Source: Clostridia bacterium (GTDB lineage Bacteria > Bacillota > Clostridia > UMGS1840 > HGM11507). Taken from it: DNA of 62,345 bases. Shown here piece after piece: positions 50,782 through 58,998 of the stretch (its first letter is position 1; each line of letters starts with the position of its first letter). The notes under the pieces are model-generated. The model was not told where the DNA came from. It saw only the letters and a list, made by a program, of their open reading frames with translations, and searched no databases. The translations under genes were made by a program, and so were the position numbers. The DNA lies in NCBI GenBank assembly GCA_017414505.1, contig JAFQLQ010000019.1, forward strand, positions 1 through 62,345. Reading direction: 5' to 3'.

Positions 50782-50791
50782 ATTACGTAAT
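50782..50791. promoter_or_regulatory. Palindromic operator candidate of the lrp operon
   Basis: ATTACGTAAT is a perfect 10-base palindrome that overlaps the -10 hexamer. It may be the binding site of the Lrp protein encoded just downstream. Confidence 0.4.
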
Positions 50792-50818
50792 TATATCATA
50801 TTTTTTCTGCTCTTGCAA
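50790..50818 (-). promoter_or_regulatory. Promoter of the lrp-aminotransferase operon
   Basis: On the minus strand TTGCAA (50813-50818), 17 bases, TATAAT (50790-50795), a near-consensus promoter 35 bases before the ATG. Confidence 0.8.
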
Positions 50819-50869
50819 TAAAAATACGATATTTTTTTATCATTATTATAAATATGTGTAAAATTCTTT

Positions 50870-51265
50870 TTAATGACAGCTATGCTTTCCGCATCCGTGC
50901 TCACCGCAAGTATGGCCTTCACCGTGGTCATGATGATGATTGCACTGAACGAATGGATCAAAATCCAGTTCACCGTTTAAGTAATCGGAAACCGCTTTAT
51001 CTGCATCGCCTTTAACACCGCCAAAAAGCTTAATTCCTGCCTCGGAAAGTGCAGTTCTTGCACCGCCGCCTATACCTCCGCAAATAAGGGTTTCAACATT
51101 ATTCTGCTTTAAAAAACCTGCAAGCGCACCGTGTCCGCTTCCCATAGTTTCCACAACGCTTTCGCTTACAATTTTTCCATCCTCAATATCGTAGAATTTA
51201 AAGCTTTCGGTGTGCCCGAAATGCTGAAAAACTTCTCCGTTTGCATAAGTTACCGCTATTTTCAT
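50870..51265 (-). CDS. NifX/FeMo-co-type domain protein with His/Cys-rich tail
   Basis: Protein of 131 residues. Residues 1-100 match the dinitrogenase iron-molybdenum cofactor (Nitro_FeMo-Co) family: VTYANGEVFQHFGHTESFKF, then ICGGIGGGARTALSEAGIKL and GVKGDADKAV. The last 24 residues (108-131) are full of His and Cys, with Gly and Glu, a likely metal-binding tail. AAAGGAAG precedes the ATG. No nif genes are near, so the role is probably general iron-sulfur or metal handling. Confidence 0.82.
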   Translation of the reverse strand: MKIAVTYANGEVFQHFGHTESFKFYDIEDGKIVSESVVETMGSGHGALAGFLKQNNVETLICGGIGGGARTALSEAGIKLFGGVKGDADKAVSDYLNGELDFDPFVQCNHHHDHGEGHTCGEHGCGKHSCH

Positions 51266-51296
51266 TTTTATCTTCCTTTCAATTGTTATTTCTATT

Positions 51297-51325
51297 ATTA
51301 TACATCATTTTTGTAAAAAAAGCAA
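51297..51325 (-). promoter_or_regulatory. Promoter of the NifX-type gene
   Basis: On the minus strand TTGCTT (51320-51325), 17 bases, TATAAT (51297-51302), about 30 bases before the ATG. Confidence 0.65.
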
Positions 51326-51368
51326 TTCAAAATAAAATTTGTCCGTTTTTACAAATTTATTGTCCGAA

Positions 51369-51408
51369 ATGGTATATATTTTTCCGCTTTACCATAGTAA
51401 AATATAAT
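51369..51408 (+). promoter_or_regulatory. Candidate promoter and operator of the nag operon
   Basis: A TATAAT (51403-51408) lies 30 bases before the first ATG, but the -35 region is poor. Just upstream, ATGGTA (51369-51374) and TACCAT (51390-51395) form an inverted repeat with centres 21 bases apart. This fits an activator-dependent promoter. Confidence 0.4.
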
Positions 51409-51438
51409 TACAAAATCCAAACCGAAGGAGATACGGAA

Positions 51439-52536
51439 ATGAATTATGATATAAAAAAAGTAAGCAGTAATTTCAAAATAGATGGTAATTTTATAAGTGC
51501 AGAGCCTTATGGCGAAGGACATATAAATTCCACTTTTTTGCTCACAACCGATAAAAAACAGTATATTTTTCAGAGAATAAACAGCGACGTATTTAAAAAT
51601 CCGCCCGAAGTTATGGAAAATATAATTCTTGTAACCGAGTATCTCAGAAACATCATAAAAGAGAACGGCGGAGATGTGAAAAGAGAAACACTTACCGTTA
51701 TCCCCACTCTGGACGGTGCAAGCTATTATAAAGACGAAAACGACAATTATTTCAGAATATACGATTTCATTACAGGTGCCAAAACTTATCAGACAGTTGA
51801 AAAACCTGAAGATTTCTATAATGCAGCAAAATCCTTCGGAAGATTTCAGAATATGTTAAACAGCTTCCCTTCTGAAAAGCTTCACGAAACAATCAAGAAT
51901 TTCCATAATACAAAAATCCGTTTTGAAAACCTTGTAAAAGCGGCTGAAAAAGACGAATTCGGCAGACTTGACGAAGTAAGAGAAGCATACGAATTTGCAC
52001 TAAAAAGAAAAGATGATTGCGGCATTATAGTTGATGCCATTGAAAAAGGCGAAATTCCGCTTCGTGTAACTCATAACGATACCAAACTTAACAATATTAT
52101 GATAGATGATGAAACCCACGAGGGTATCTGTGTTATCGACCTTGATACCGTAATGCCGGGCTCACTGCTTTATGATTTTGGTGATTCCATCCGTTTTGGA
52201 ACCAACCCCTGCGAAGAGGACGAGCACGACTTATCAAAGGTTTATATGGATATAAATCTGTTTGAGGTTTATTTAAAAGGCTTCTTATCCGAGCTTAAGG
52301 ACAGTATTACCGAAAAGGAAGTAAAGCTTCTTGCAATGTCAGCAAAACTTATGACATTGGAGTGCGGAATGAGATTTTTAACCGATTACTTAGAGGGTGA
52401 TGTTTATTTTAAAACACATTATCCGAAACAGAACCTTTACCGTACCGGAACACAGTTTAAAATGGTTGCCGATATGGAAGAAAAAATGGACGAAATGAAC
52501 AAAATAGCAGAAGATATAATGGGAGGACTAAGATAA
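51439..52536 (+). CDS. nahK: N-acetylhexosamine kinase-like protein (APH family)
   Basis: Kinase of 365 residues with an aminoglycoside-phosphotransferase fold. THNDTKLNNIMID and VIDLDTVMPGSLLYDFGDSI are the catalytic and metal segments, and they match N-acetylhexosamine 1-kinases (NahK/LnpB) of bifidobacteria. It would make GlcNAc-1-P or GalNAc-1-P (family knowledge). The ATG at 51439 is chosen because AAGGAG lies 9 bases upstream. The open frame runs back to 51241 but crosses promoter DNA. It is the first gene of the operon and overlaps nagB by one base. Confidence 0.85.
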   Translation: MNYDIKKVSSNFKIDGNFISAEPYGEGHINSTFLLTTDKKQYIFQRINSDVFKNPPEVMENIILVTEYLRNIIKENGGDVKRETLTVIPTLDGASYYKDENDNYFRIYDFITGAKTYQTVEKPEDFYNAAKSFGRFQNMLNSFPSEKLHETIKNFHNTKIRFENLVKAAEKDEFGRLDEVREAYEFALKRKDDCGIIVDAIEKGEIPLRVTHNDTKLNNIMIDDETHEGICVIDLDTVMPGSLLYDFGDSIRFGTNPCEEDEHDLSKVYMDINLFEVYLKGFLSELKDSITEKEVKLLAMSAKLMTLECGMRFLTDYLEGDVYFKTHYPKQNLYRTGTQFKMVADMEEKMDEMNKIAEDIMGGLR

Positions 52537-53267
52537 TGAGAGTTATAATTTGTGAAAACTACGAAGAAATGTCAAAGCAGGCGGCAAAGCTTGTAATAAG
52601 CCAGGTAACATTAAAACCCGAAAGCATTCTCGGCCTTGCAACCGGCTCAACTCCAATCGGAATGTACGATAAGCTGATCGAAGCAAACAAAGCAGGAGAG
52701 GTTGATTTTTCAAAAGTTACAACCTTTAATCTTGACGAATATTATCCCCTTTCTGCAGATAACGACCAGAGCTATCATTATTTTATGAATGAGCATTTGT
52801 TTTCAAAAACAAATATTCCCTTTGAAAGAACTCACGTTCCGGACGGAGAAGCAGCAAATCCCGAAAAAGAATGTGAAGAATACGATAAAAAAATAGAAGC
52901 AGCAGGCGGAATAGACCTGCAGATTTTAGGAATAGGCCAGAACGGTCACATCGGATTTAACGAACCAGACAAAAATCTTATTGCAGGAACTCACTTAACC
53001 GAGCTTACCGACAGTACAATTGAAGCAAATTCAAGATTTTTTGAAAAGAAAGAGGATGTTCCCACAAAAGCGCTTACAATGGGAATTGCATCCATTTTAA
53101 AATCAAAGAAAATAATTATTATGGCAAACGGTGCCGCAAAGCACGAAGTTGTAAGTGCGCTTATGACACCCGATATAACAACCGACATCCCTGCAACAAT
53201 GCTTAAGATTCATTCTGATGTAGTGGTAATCTGCGACAAGGAGGCATTTTATGGCAAACAAAACTAA
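52536..53267 (+). CDS. nagB: Glucosamine-6-phosphate deaminase
   Basis: Converts glucosamine-6-phosphate to fructose-6-phosphate and ammonia. 243 residues. The signatures are GLATGSTPIGMY, FNLDEYYPL and GIGQNGHIGFNEP; the catalytic Asp/His/Glu are in these. The ATG overlaps the stop of the preceding gene (TAATG), and the end overlaps the ROK kinase gene by 17 bases. It is central to this amino-sugar operon. Confidence 0.96.
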   Translation: MRVIICENYEEMSKQAAKLVISQVTLKPESILGLATGSTPIGMYDKLIEANKAGEVDFSKVTTFNLDEYYPLSADNDQSYHYFMNEHLFSKTNIPFERTHVPDGEAANPEKECEEYDKKIEAAGGIDLQILGIGQNGHIGFNEPDKNLIAGTHLTELTDSTIEANSRFFEKKEDVPTKALTMGIASILKSKKIIIMANGAAKHEVVSALMTPDITTDIPATMLKIHSDVVVICDKEAFYGKQN

Positions 53268-54201
53268 CAAAATCCGCATAGGAGTCGACCTTGGCGGAAC
53301 AAATCTTGTTGCCGGAATTGTTAATGACAACCGTGAAATCACTCACAAAGCATCTATCCCCACAAAAATCGGTGAACCGTACCAGGTGATAATAAAAGAT
53401 ATGGCAGAACTGGTAAAAAAACTTGTAGAAGATGCAGGTTATCAGATTTCTGATATTGAATCGGTCGGTATAGGAAGTCCCGGAGCTATTGACAATAAAA
53501 ACGGCGTGGTAATTACAGCAAGCAATCTTAAATTTGAAAATGCACCCGTTGTAGAAGAATTCAAAAAATACATAAATGTTCCCGTCGATCTGGAAAACGA
53601 CGCAAACGCCGCCGCTTACGGTGAATACAAAAAAACGGGCGACAACTGCGAAAGTTTCGTGATGGTAACCCTTGGTACAGGCGTTGGCGGAGGTATTGTA
53701 ATAAACGGAAAAATTTACAGAGGATTTAACGGAATAGGCGGAGAAATCGGTCACGTTCTTTTAAAGCAGGGCGGAATCCCCTGCCCCTGTGGCAGAACCG
53801 GCTGTTGGGAAGCGTATGCTTCTGCAACCGCACTTATAAAACAAACAAAAGAAGCAATCAAAAATCATCCCGAAAGCATTATGGCAAAAGCGGAAAAAGT
53901 CAACGGTGTAACCGCCTTTGAAGCAGAAAAGCTTGGCGACAAAACCGCAAAAGAAGTGGTCGAAAACTATATTTCCTATGTTTCCGAGGGTATCATTGAT
54001 ATTATAACTCTGCTTCAGCCAAACAAAATATTAATTGGTGGAGGCATAAGCAACGAGGGTGAAAATCTGCTTAACAAAATCAATGCTTACATCAGCAGTC
54101 ACCTGGAAACTTACGGTGTTCCACAGCCCGAAATTTCAATTGCAACCCTGCGAAACGATGCAGGAATAATAGGAGCAGCATTCGCCGCTTCCGATATGTA
54201 A
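53251..54201 (+). CDS. ROK-family sugar kinase
   Basis: Kinase of 316 residues. The phosphate loop DLGGTNLVAG lies near the N terminus, the catalytic Asp is in ENDANAAAYGEY, and the ROK zinc site is GEIGH plus CPCGRTGC. Likely substrates are GlcNAc, ManNAc or glucose; in this operon GlcNAc to GlcNAc-6-P is the best guess, feeding NagA. A GGAGGC ribosome site lies inside the end of nagB. Confidence 0.9.
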   Translation: MANKTNKIRIGVDLGGTNLVAGIVNDNREITHKASIPTKIGEPYQVIIKDMAELVKKLVEDAGYQISDIESVGIGSPGAIDNKNGVVITASNLKFENAPVVEEFKKYINVPVDLENDANAAAYGEYKKTGDNCESFVMVTLGTGVGGGIVINGKIYRGFNGIGGEIGHVLLKQGGIPCPCGRTGCWEAYASATALIKQTKEAIKNHPESIMAKAEKVNGVTAFEAEKLGDKTAKEVVENYISYVSEGIIDIITLLQPNKILIGGGISNEGENLLNKINAYISSHLETYGVPQPEISIATLRNDAGIIGAAFAASDM

Positions 54202-54213
54202 GGAGTGATAGTA

Positions 54214-55338
54214 ATGCTTTTAAAAGGCGGAAAAGTTTTAACAGATAAATTTGTGTTTCAGAACGCAAATCTCGAAACCGAAAACGGCAAAATAAAACAG
54301 ATAACAACTACCGAGCCTGCAAGCGATAATATTCTTGACTGCTCAGGCTGTTATGTTGTGCCCGGTTTTATTGACGTGCACACTCACGGATGCCTCGGAA
54401 AAGAATACGGCGAGGATGCAAAAACCACCGTTGAAATGTGCGAATACATAAAAAATTCAGGAACAACCTCGTTTCTTCCTACCTTTTCCACTATCAGCAA
54501 GGAAGAAATCGTGCAATATTCAAAAAACGTTCTTGAAGCTTCAAAGAATAATAAAAACGGTGCGAAAATTCTGGGAATACATATGGAAGGCCCCTTCTTT
54601 TCAATGAAATACAAGGGCGCTCAGAATCCCGAATACATCCGTAAGCCGGATATCAATGAGTTCAATGCCGCAAATGAAGCTTCAAATAATATGGTTAAGC
54701 TTATCAGCGTAGCTCCCGAGCTTGAAGGTGCATATGAATTTATAAAAGAAGCAAGCAAAAGGGCAACAGTTGCCATAGGTCATACTGATGCAGACTACGA
54801 AATTGCAAAGGAAGCAATTAACTGTGGTGCAACACAAATAACCCATACATTCAACGCAATGCAGGGCATTCACCACAGAAACCCCGGTGTTATCGGTGCC
54901 GCATTTGAAAGCGATAACGTTTACTGCGAATGTATCTGCGACGGAATGCACATTCACCCATCAATTGTACGCCTGCTATTTTCAGCCGCAGGCGAAGAAA
55001 GAGCAGTCATTATAACCGATGCAATAAGTGCGGCAGGCTTAGAACCCGGAAAATATTTTTCCTGCGGATTGGAAATAACCGTTGAAAACGGACTTGCCAA
55101 ACTTTCCGACGGAACAATTGCAGGAAGCACAGCAACAATGATAGGCTGTGTTAAAAACGTAATAAGCTTCGGAATAGCACCCGAAATTGCATTTAAAGCG
55201 GCATCCTTAAATCCTGCCAAAGCAATAAAAATGGATCACCGTGTGGGCAGTCTTGCAAAAGGTAAGGATGCGGATATTCTTGTTCTGGACAAGGATTATA
55301 ATATTAAATATGTTATTATAGACGGAGAAATCAAATAA
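54214..55338 (+). CDS. nagA: N-acetylglucosamine-6-phosphate deacetylase
   Basis: Removes acetate from GlcNAc-6-P. 374 residues, amidohydrolase fold. The metal and catalytic segments are DVHTHG, HMEGPFF, GHTDAD, THTFNAM and VIITDAI. I chose the ATG at 54214, with AAGGAG 10 bases upstream; a GTG at 54205 in the same frame is too close to that site. It follows the ROK kinase and precedes the AraC regulator, with no gap to it. Confidence 0.95.
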   Translation: MLLKGGKVLTDKFVFQNANLETENGKIKQITTTEPASDNILDCSGCYVVPGFIDVHTHGCLGKEYGEDAKTTVEMCEYIKNSGTTSFLPTFSTISKEEIVQYSKNVLEASKNNKNGAKILGIHMEGPFFSMKYKGAQNPEYIRKPDINEFNAANEASNNMVKLISVAPELEGAYEFIKEASKRATVAIGHTDADYEIAKEAINCGATQITHTFNAMQGIHHRNPGVIGAAFESDNVYCECICDGMHIHPSIVRLLFSAAGEERAVIITDAISAAGLEPGKYFSCGLEITVENGLAKLSDGTIAGSTATMIGCVKNVISFGIAPEIAFKAASLNPAKAIKMDHRVGSLAKGKDADILVLDKDYNIKYVIIDGEIK

Positions 55339-56223
55339 ATGGATTATGAATTAGTTTCCTTAAAAGAAAATTTCATAGTGAAAAAAATTTGTTCGATACA
55401 TTACTTTGAATATACAAAAAACTTTATGTTTTCGGGCGAAAGTCATGATTTCTGGGAATTTGTTTATCTGGATAAAGGCGAAGCACTTGTTTGCTCGGAT
55501 GATAAATGGATAAAATTAAACGCAGGCGAAATTATTTTCCATAAGCCAAACGAGTTCCATAATATCAAGGCAAACGGCGTAATTGCGCCCAACAGCGTAA
55601 TTGTAAGCTTTGCCTGCTCTTCAAAATATATGAAGTATTTCCGAAACAAAATTATGAAAGTAGGCGACTTTGAAAGACAGCTTCTTTCAACAATCGTAAA
55701 CGAAGCTCAGAATGCTTTTTCAAACGAGCTTGGAATAGTTCAGTTTGAAAAGCTTGAAAGAAAAGAAAATCAGCGCTTCGGAGCAGAGCAGATTATAAAG
55801 CTTTCCATCGAATCGCTTTTAATTTCGCTTTACAGAAGCACCGATTTAAAAACAGTAAGGCTTTCCGGAACCATCAAAACCCAAACAGAAAACGATATTA
55901 TAGAAAAAGTAGTGGAATACATAAACTGTAACATCTCCAGTCCCATATCCTTCAAGGATATTACATCCTACGCAAAAATAAGCGGAACATCGCTAAAAAA
56001 CGCCTTTAAACAGCGTATGGGAATGGGTGTTATGACCTATTTTCGGAACGCAAAAATAGACTATGCAAAAATACTTATAAGAGAAGCGAATTTTAATATA
56101 ACGCAAATTTCCGAAAAACTGGGATACAGCGGAATTGATAAATTTTCCCGACAGTTCAAAGCTGTTACGGGAATGTCTCCAACAGAATACGCAAGATCGG
56201 TAAAAGCCCATCTTGAACATTAA
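55339..56223 (+). CDS. AraC-family transcriptional regulator
   Basis: Regulator of 294 residues. The N-terminal half is a cupin sensing domain (HDFWEFVYLDKGEALV, KPNEFHNI). The C-terminal ~100 residues hold two helix-turn-helix motifs (FKDITSYAKISGTSLKNAFK and then ITQISEKLGYSGIDKFSRQF with KAVTGMSPTEY). The ATG directly follows the nagA stop codon, so it is co-transcribed. It is the likely regulator of the operon, with an amino sugar as effector (inference). Confidence 0.92.
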   Translation: MDYELVSLKENFIVKKICSIHYFEYTKNFMFSGESHDFWEFVYLDKGEALVCSDDKWIKLNAGEIIFHKPNEFHNIKANGVIAPNSVIVSFACSSKYMKYFRNKIMKVGDFERQLLSTIVNEAQNAFSNELGIVQFEKLERKENQRFGAEQIIKLSIESLLISLYRSTDLKTVRLSGTIKTQTENDIIEKVVEYINCNISSPISFKDITSYAKISGTSLKNAFKQRMGMGVMTYFRNAKIDYAKILIREANFNITQISEKLGYSGIDKFSRQFKAVTGMSPTEYARSVKAHLEH

Positions 56224-56248
56224 AAAAGACGGTTCAACCGTCTTTTTT
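56222..56248 (+). terminator. Terminator of the nag operon
   Basis: AAAAAAGACGG (56222-56232) pairs with CCGTCTTTTTT (56238-56248), with a 5-base loop. The paired A and T runs make it usable in both directions. Confidence 0.88.
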
Positions 56249-56272
56249 ACGTATAATAAAATGATAAAAGTT

Positions 56273-56298
56273 AGATTCTTCGACAAGCTCAGAATGAC
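56273..56298 (-). repeat. Dispersed repeat copy 3 (reverse orientation)
   Basis: AGATTCTTCGACAAGC then TCAGAATGAC is the reverse complement of the family seen at 8312-8337, with small changes. With copy 4 it forms an inverted pair. Confidence 0.7.
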
Positions 56299-56310
56299 GA
56301 ATACGTTAAA

Positions 56311-56340
56311 GTCACCCCGAGCGTAAGCCGAGGGATCTCA
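56311..56340 (+). repeat. Dispersed repeat copy 4 (forward orientation)
   Basis: GTCACCCCGAGCG then TAAGCCGAGGGATCTCA, a G+C-rich variant of the same family. It faces copy 3 across a 12-base gap. Confidence 0.65.
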
Positions 56341-56363
56341 TTTTACCCGCTGATACGTCTTTA

Positions 56364-58433
56364 TTATTCAATTATCCATTTACTGTTTGGTATAACTTCC
56401 GCCTCACATAAAGGCTCCAAATCTTTTGTGTTGTTCCATACCATAATTTTGGCGTACGCTATATCTTTTTGATATGGAATTTTAAATATAACATTATTTT
56501 TATAAACATCTTTTGTCATATTTAACAACTTGTCATTTTCATCATACAACCCTAATAATATTGTAGTATTTTCTGCTTCATTAACATTTAATATACTCGT
56601 AAATGTTAACGTATTATCTTTTTTTACTACATTAGTAGAAATAGGAGCTGTTAAACTAAACTTTATTTCATTGCTCTGACACTCTTGGAAATAATTATAC
56701 GCAGTTACTGTTGCAACATAATTACCAGTTGGAAGCTTTAATGTATATGTTGTAGTATCTATTGGAACATCATTCGTATATATTGGATTATTTAAATTTT
56801 CTGCTGAATAAACTTTAATTTTATAGTTACTTAGAGATGATACTGAATTCCAACTAAATGAAACTTTATTGTATTTAATGCCATCTATAGACAGTGTTGG
56901 TGCAATTAGCTGCACATCATAACCTTGATAAACATTAAAAATTTGACTACTGTTGCCACTAAAAGAAGATAAGACTATTTCCGTTCCAATTTCAGTGTTG
57001 TCACCATCCAACGTTAATACGTCTTCCGAACTTTTTGGTTTTAAAATAATACCATTACCAAAATTATATACAAACCATTGTTTTTTTGCGTTTTCTGTTG
57101 TATTGCCTATTAAAATTTTGGATTCACTATTTGCTATCAAATATTCTCCAGTTGTACATGAAAGAATTTCATATGAACCATCCGATTGTCTAACAAATCT
57201 CCACAACTCATTAGAATGACCTTTTTCCTTGCATAGTTTAAGCAAAGAATTATCATTTTGAGTAGGCTTCCAACAGGCCTTATTTAATATTTTTCCATAA
57301 AAATTCTCGCCTAAGTTTTGTATAGTTTTGTCATGAACAGTAAAAGTGATTTTTCTACTGTCGGCATACCCATAATCATTATATGCTGATATATATGCTG
57401 TGTAAGTTCCAGATTTATCGAAACTTGTGGTGTATGTCGTTTCATTCCACTCTCGATATGCAGAAATAATTCGTTCATTATATCTATCAATTCCTAAAGA
57501 AAAGTGTGTTACATATGATGCATTATACACAAATCTTACTTCCTCACCAACAGCTAAAGTACTTTTTTCTATATATATCCAAGGATCTGGTGGAGCATTA
57601 TCATACACATTGAATTCTATTTTACCACTATCAATATATCCCGAAGTGTTTGAAGATGATACATATGCCTGATAATATCCTGCAGTATCAAACTTGGTAG
57701 TGTAGCTACCAGTTAAAGGCAACGGAGTACTTCCTAAACAAATTCCATCTCTGAACAACCATAATTCATAGTATTCAGCGTTATCAGCATGATATGTAAA
57801 TAGCACATTGCTATAAGTTGATGTATTATACTTATCAATCTTTATCCATGGATTACTCGGTGGTTCTGTACTATATGAAAAATCGCCAATATAAATATAA
57901 CCTAAAAATCTATAGTTATCTCCCATGCCTAAATCAGGATCATTCAAATATCTTGTCCTAAGTTTAAAATAACCATCCGTATAACTCCATCCGGATTCCG
58001 AACATTTAATATATCCATTGCCAATTTCTTCTACCACCGCAACATGACCCTTGTTTCCATCATATTTGTCCCAACATGCTATAGCTCCAAGCTTCGGTGT
58101 TGATCCATACGAATAAAATCCATTATTTTTATTATAGTTATACCACTTTCCTGCATTATAAGTGCACAGCTTTGGAAGTGTTCCCAAAAGTTCCCACGCA
58201 CGACCAAATGCATACCATGTACAATTTCCACCAGAATATCCTGTATCCCAATTTCTTGGAAATCCATTACTAACACCATATGTTCCGGGAGCCCAATACT
58301 TAAGGTTGCAGTCACTTGCTGTCAAGGTAGTTCTTGCACCCGGCCAAATAGCAGCACTAACTTCTACAATCGGTAACATTCCAGCCAATATCAATACTGC
58401 AATCCATACACTCACTAATTTTCTCAATCTCAT
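56364..58433 (-). CDS. Secreted CHAP-domain protein with Ig-like and lectin-like modules
   Basis: Exported protein of 689 residues. The signal peptide ends at about residue 27 (VSA-A). The CHAP domain follows (~40-190), with the catalytic C71 in GGNCTWYAFG and H130 in KGHVAVVEE, so it is probably a peptidoglycan amidase or endopeptidase. Two Ig/PKD-like repeats come next (each starts PWI.I). A ricin-type lectin region (~375-510, IASTxGxYL-like and QIFNVYQG segments), a fibronectin-like and a final Ig-like domain complete it. The ATG at 58433 has TGGAG 8 bases upstream. It may remodel the cell wall or attack competitors. Confidence 0.8.
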   Translation of the reverse strand: MRLRKLVSVWIAVLILAGMLPIVEVSAAIWPGARTTLTASDCNLKYWAPGTYGVSNGFPRNWDTGYSGGNCTWYAFGRAWELLGTLPKLCTYNAGKWYNYNKNNGFYSYGSTPKLGAIACWDKYDGNKGHVAVVEEIGNGYIKCSESGWSYTDGYFKLRTRYLNDPDLGMGDNYRFLGYIYIGDFSYSTEPPSNPWIKIDKYNTSTYSNVLFTYHADNAEYYELWLFRDGICLGSTPLPLTGSYTTKFDTAGYYQAYVSSSNTSGYIDSGKIEFNVYDNAPPDPWIYIEKSTLAVGEEVRFVYNASYVTHFSLGIDRYNERIISAYREWNETTYTTSFDKSGTYTAYISAYNDYGYADSRKITFTVHDKTIQNLGENFYGKILNKACWKPTQNDNSLLKLCKEKGHSNELWRFVRQSDGSYEILSCTTGEYLIANSESKILIGNTTENAKKQWFVYNFGNGIILKPKSSEDVLTLDGDNTEIGTEIVLSSFSGNSSQIFNVYQGYDVQLIAPTLSIDGIKYNKVSFSWNSVSSLSNYKIKVYSAENLNNPIYTNDVPIDTTTYTLKLPTGNYVATVTAYNYFQECQSNEIKFSLTAPISTNVVKKDNTLTFTSILNVNEAENTTILLGLYDENDKLLNMTKDVYKNNVIFKIPYQKDIAYAKIMVWNNTKDLEPLCEAEVIPNSKWIIE

Positions 58434-58562
58434 AATTCTCACTCCATAAAATAAAAAATGCGCCTACCGATGTTAAATGACGATAAGGAAGAAAGGTGAA
58501 AATGTGTTATACAGCCGGATTGATATGATATTGTAGAAAATTAAATTTTGGAGGATTTTACA

Positions 58563-58946
58563 ATGAAAACAATATTTGAACAAAACGGTGGAACATACAC
58601 AAAAGTCGGTGATTACTATATTCCTAATATCGCAGTACCCAACACAAAGAAGTACAATATCGGTAAATATGGAAATTTGAGAAAAACATTTTTGAAAAAG
58701 CATCACAAATCCTATTACACAATTCTTTTTATGGAGGGCAAATTGTTTGAACACCTTGCAGAAATAGACGAAACTTGCCATAAATGCCTAAAAGATATGA
58801 TAATAAAAATGGCAGAGCAAGAAGGCATTACGGAACAGTTAAAGGCAATAGACCAAATGGCTTGGGTGCAGAAAATGAATAATATTCGTAACCGAGCAGA
58901 AGAAGTCATTATGCGTGAATATGTGTACGGAGGTTTTGAAGAATAG
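58563..58946 (+). CDS. TnpV-type mobile-element protein
   Basis: Small protein of 127 residues resembling TnpV, a protein found on Tn4451-type and other mobile elements of clostridia. Hallmarks are GDYYIPNIAVP, GKYGNLRKTFLKKHH and the helical C-terminal half. Its role in transposition is not known. The ATG at 58563 has GGAGG 8 bases upstream. No recombinase or other transposon gene is near, so it looks like a remnant or a passenger of the accessory island. Confidence 0.75.
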   Translation: MKTIFEQNGGTYTKVGDYYIPNIAVPNTKKYNIGKYGNLRKTFLKKHHKSYYTILFMEGKLFEHLAEIDETCHKCLKDMIIKMAEQEGITEQLKAIDQMAWVQKMNNIRNRAEEVIMREYVYGGFEE

Positions 58947-58952
58947 GGATTG

Positions 58953-58997
58953 AAACAGAGCACTTGTTGTTATTTATTTCCAACAAGTGCTCTGTTT
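58953..58997. terminator. Long hairpin between TnpV and the helicase gene
   Basis: A perfect 17-base stem (58953-58969 with 58981-58997) with an 11-base loop separates the converging genes. T runs on both sides are short. It probably ends both transcripts. Confidence 0.65.
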
Positions 58998-58998
58998 C

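Noticed and set aside
51241..51438. Longer frame before the N-acetylhexosamine kinase
   Set aside because: It crosses promoter DNA of two divergent genes, while a good ribosome site lies before the ATG at 51439.
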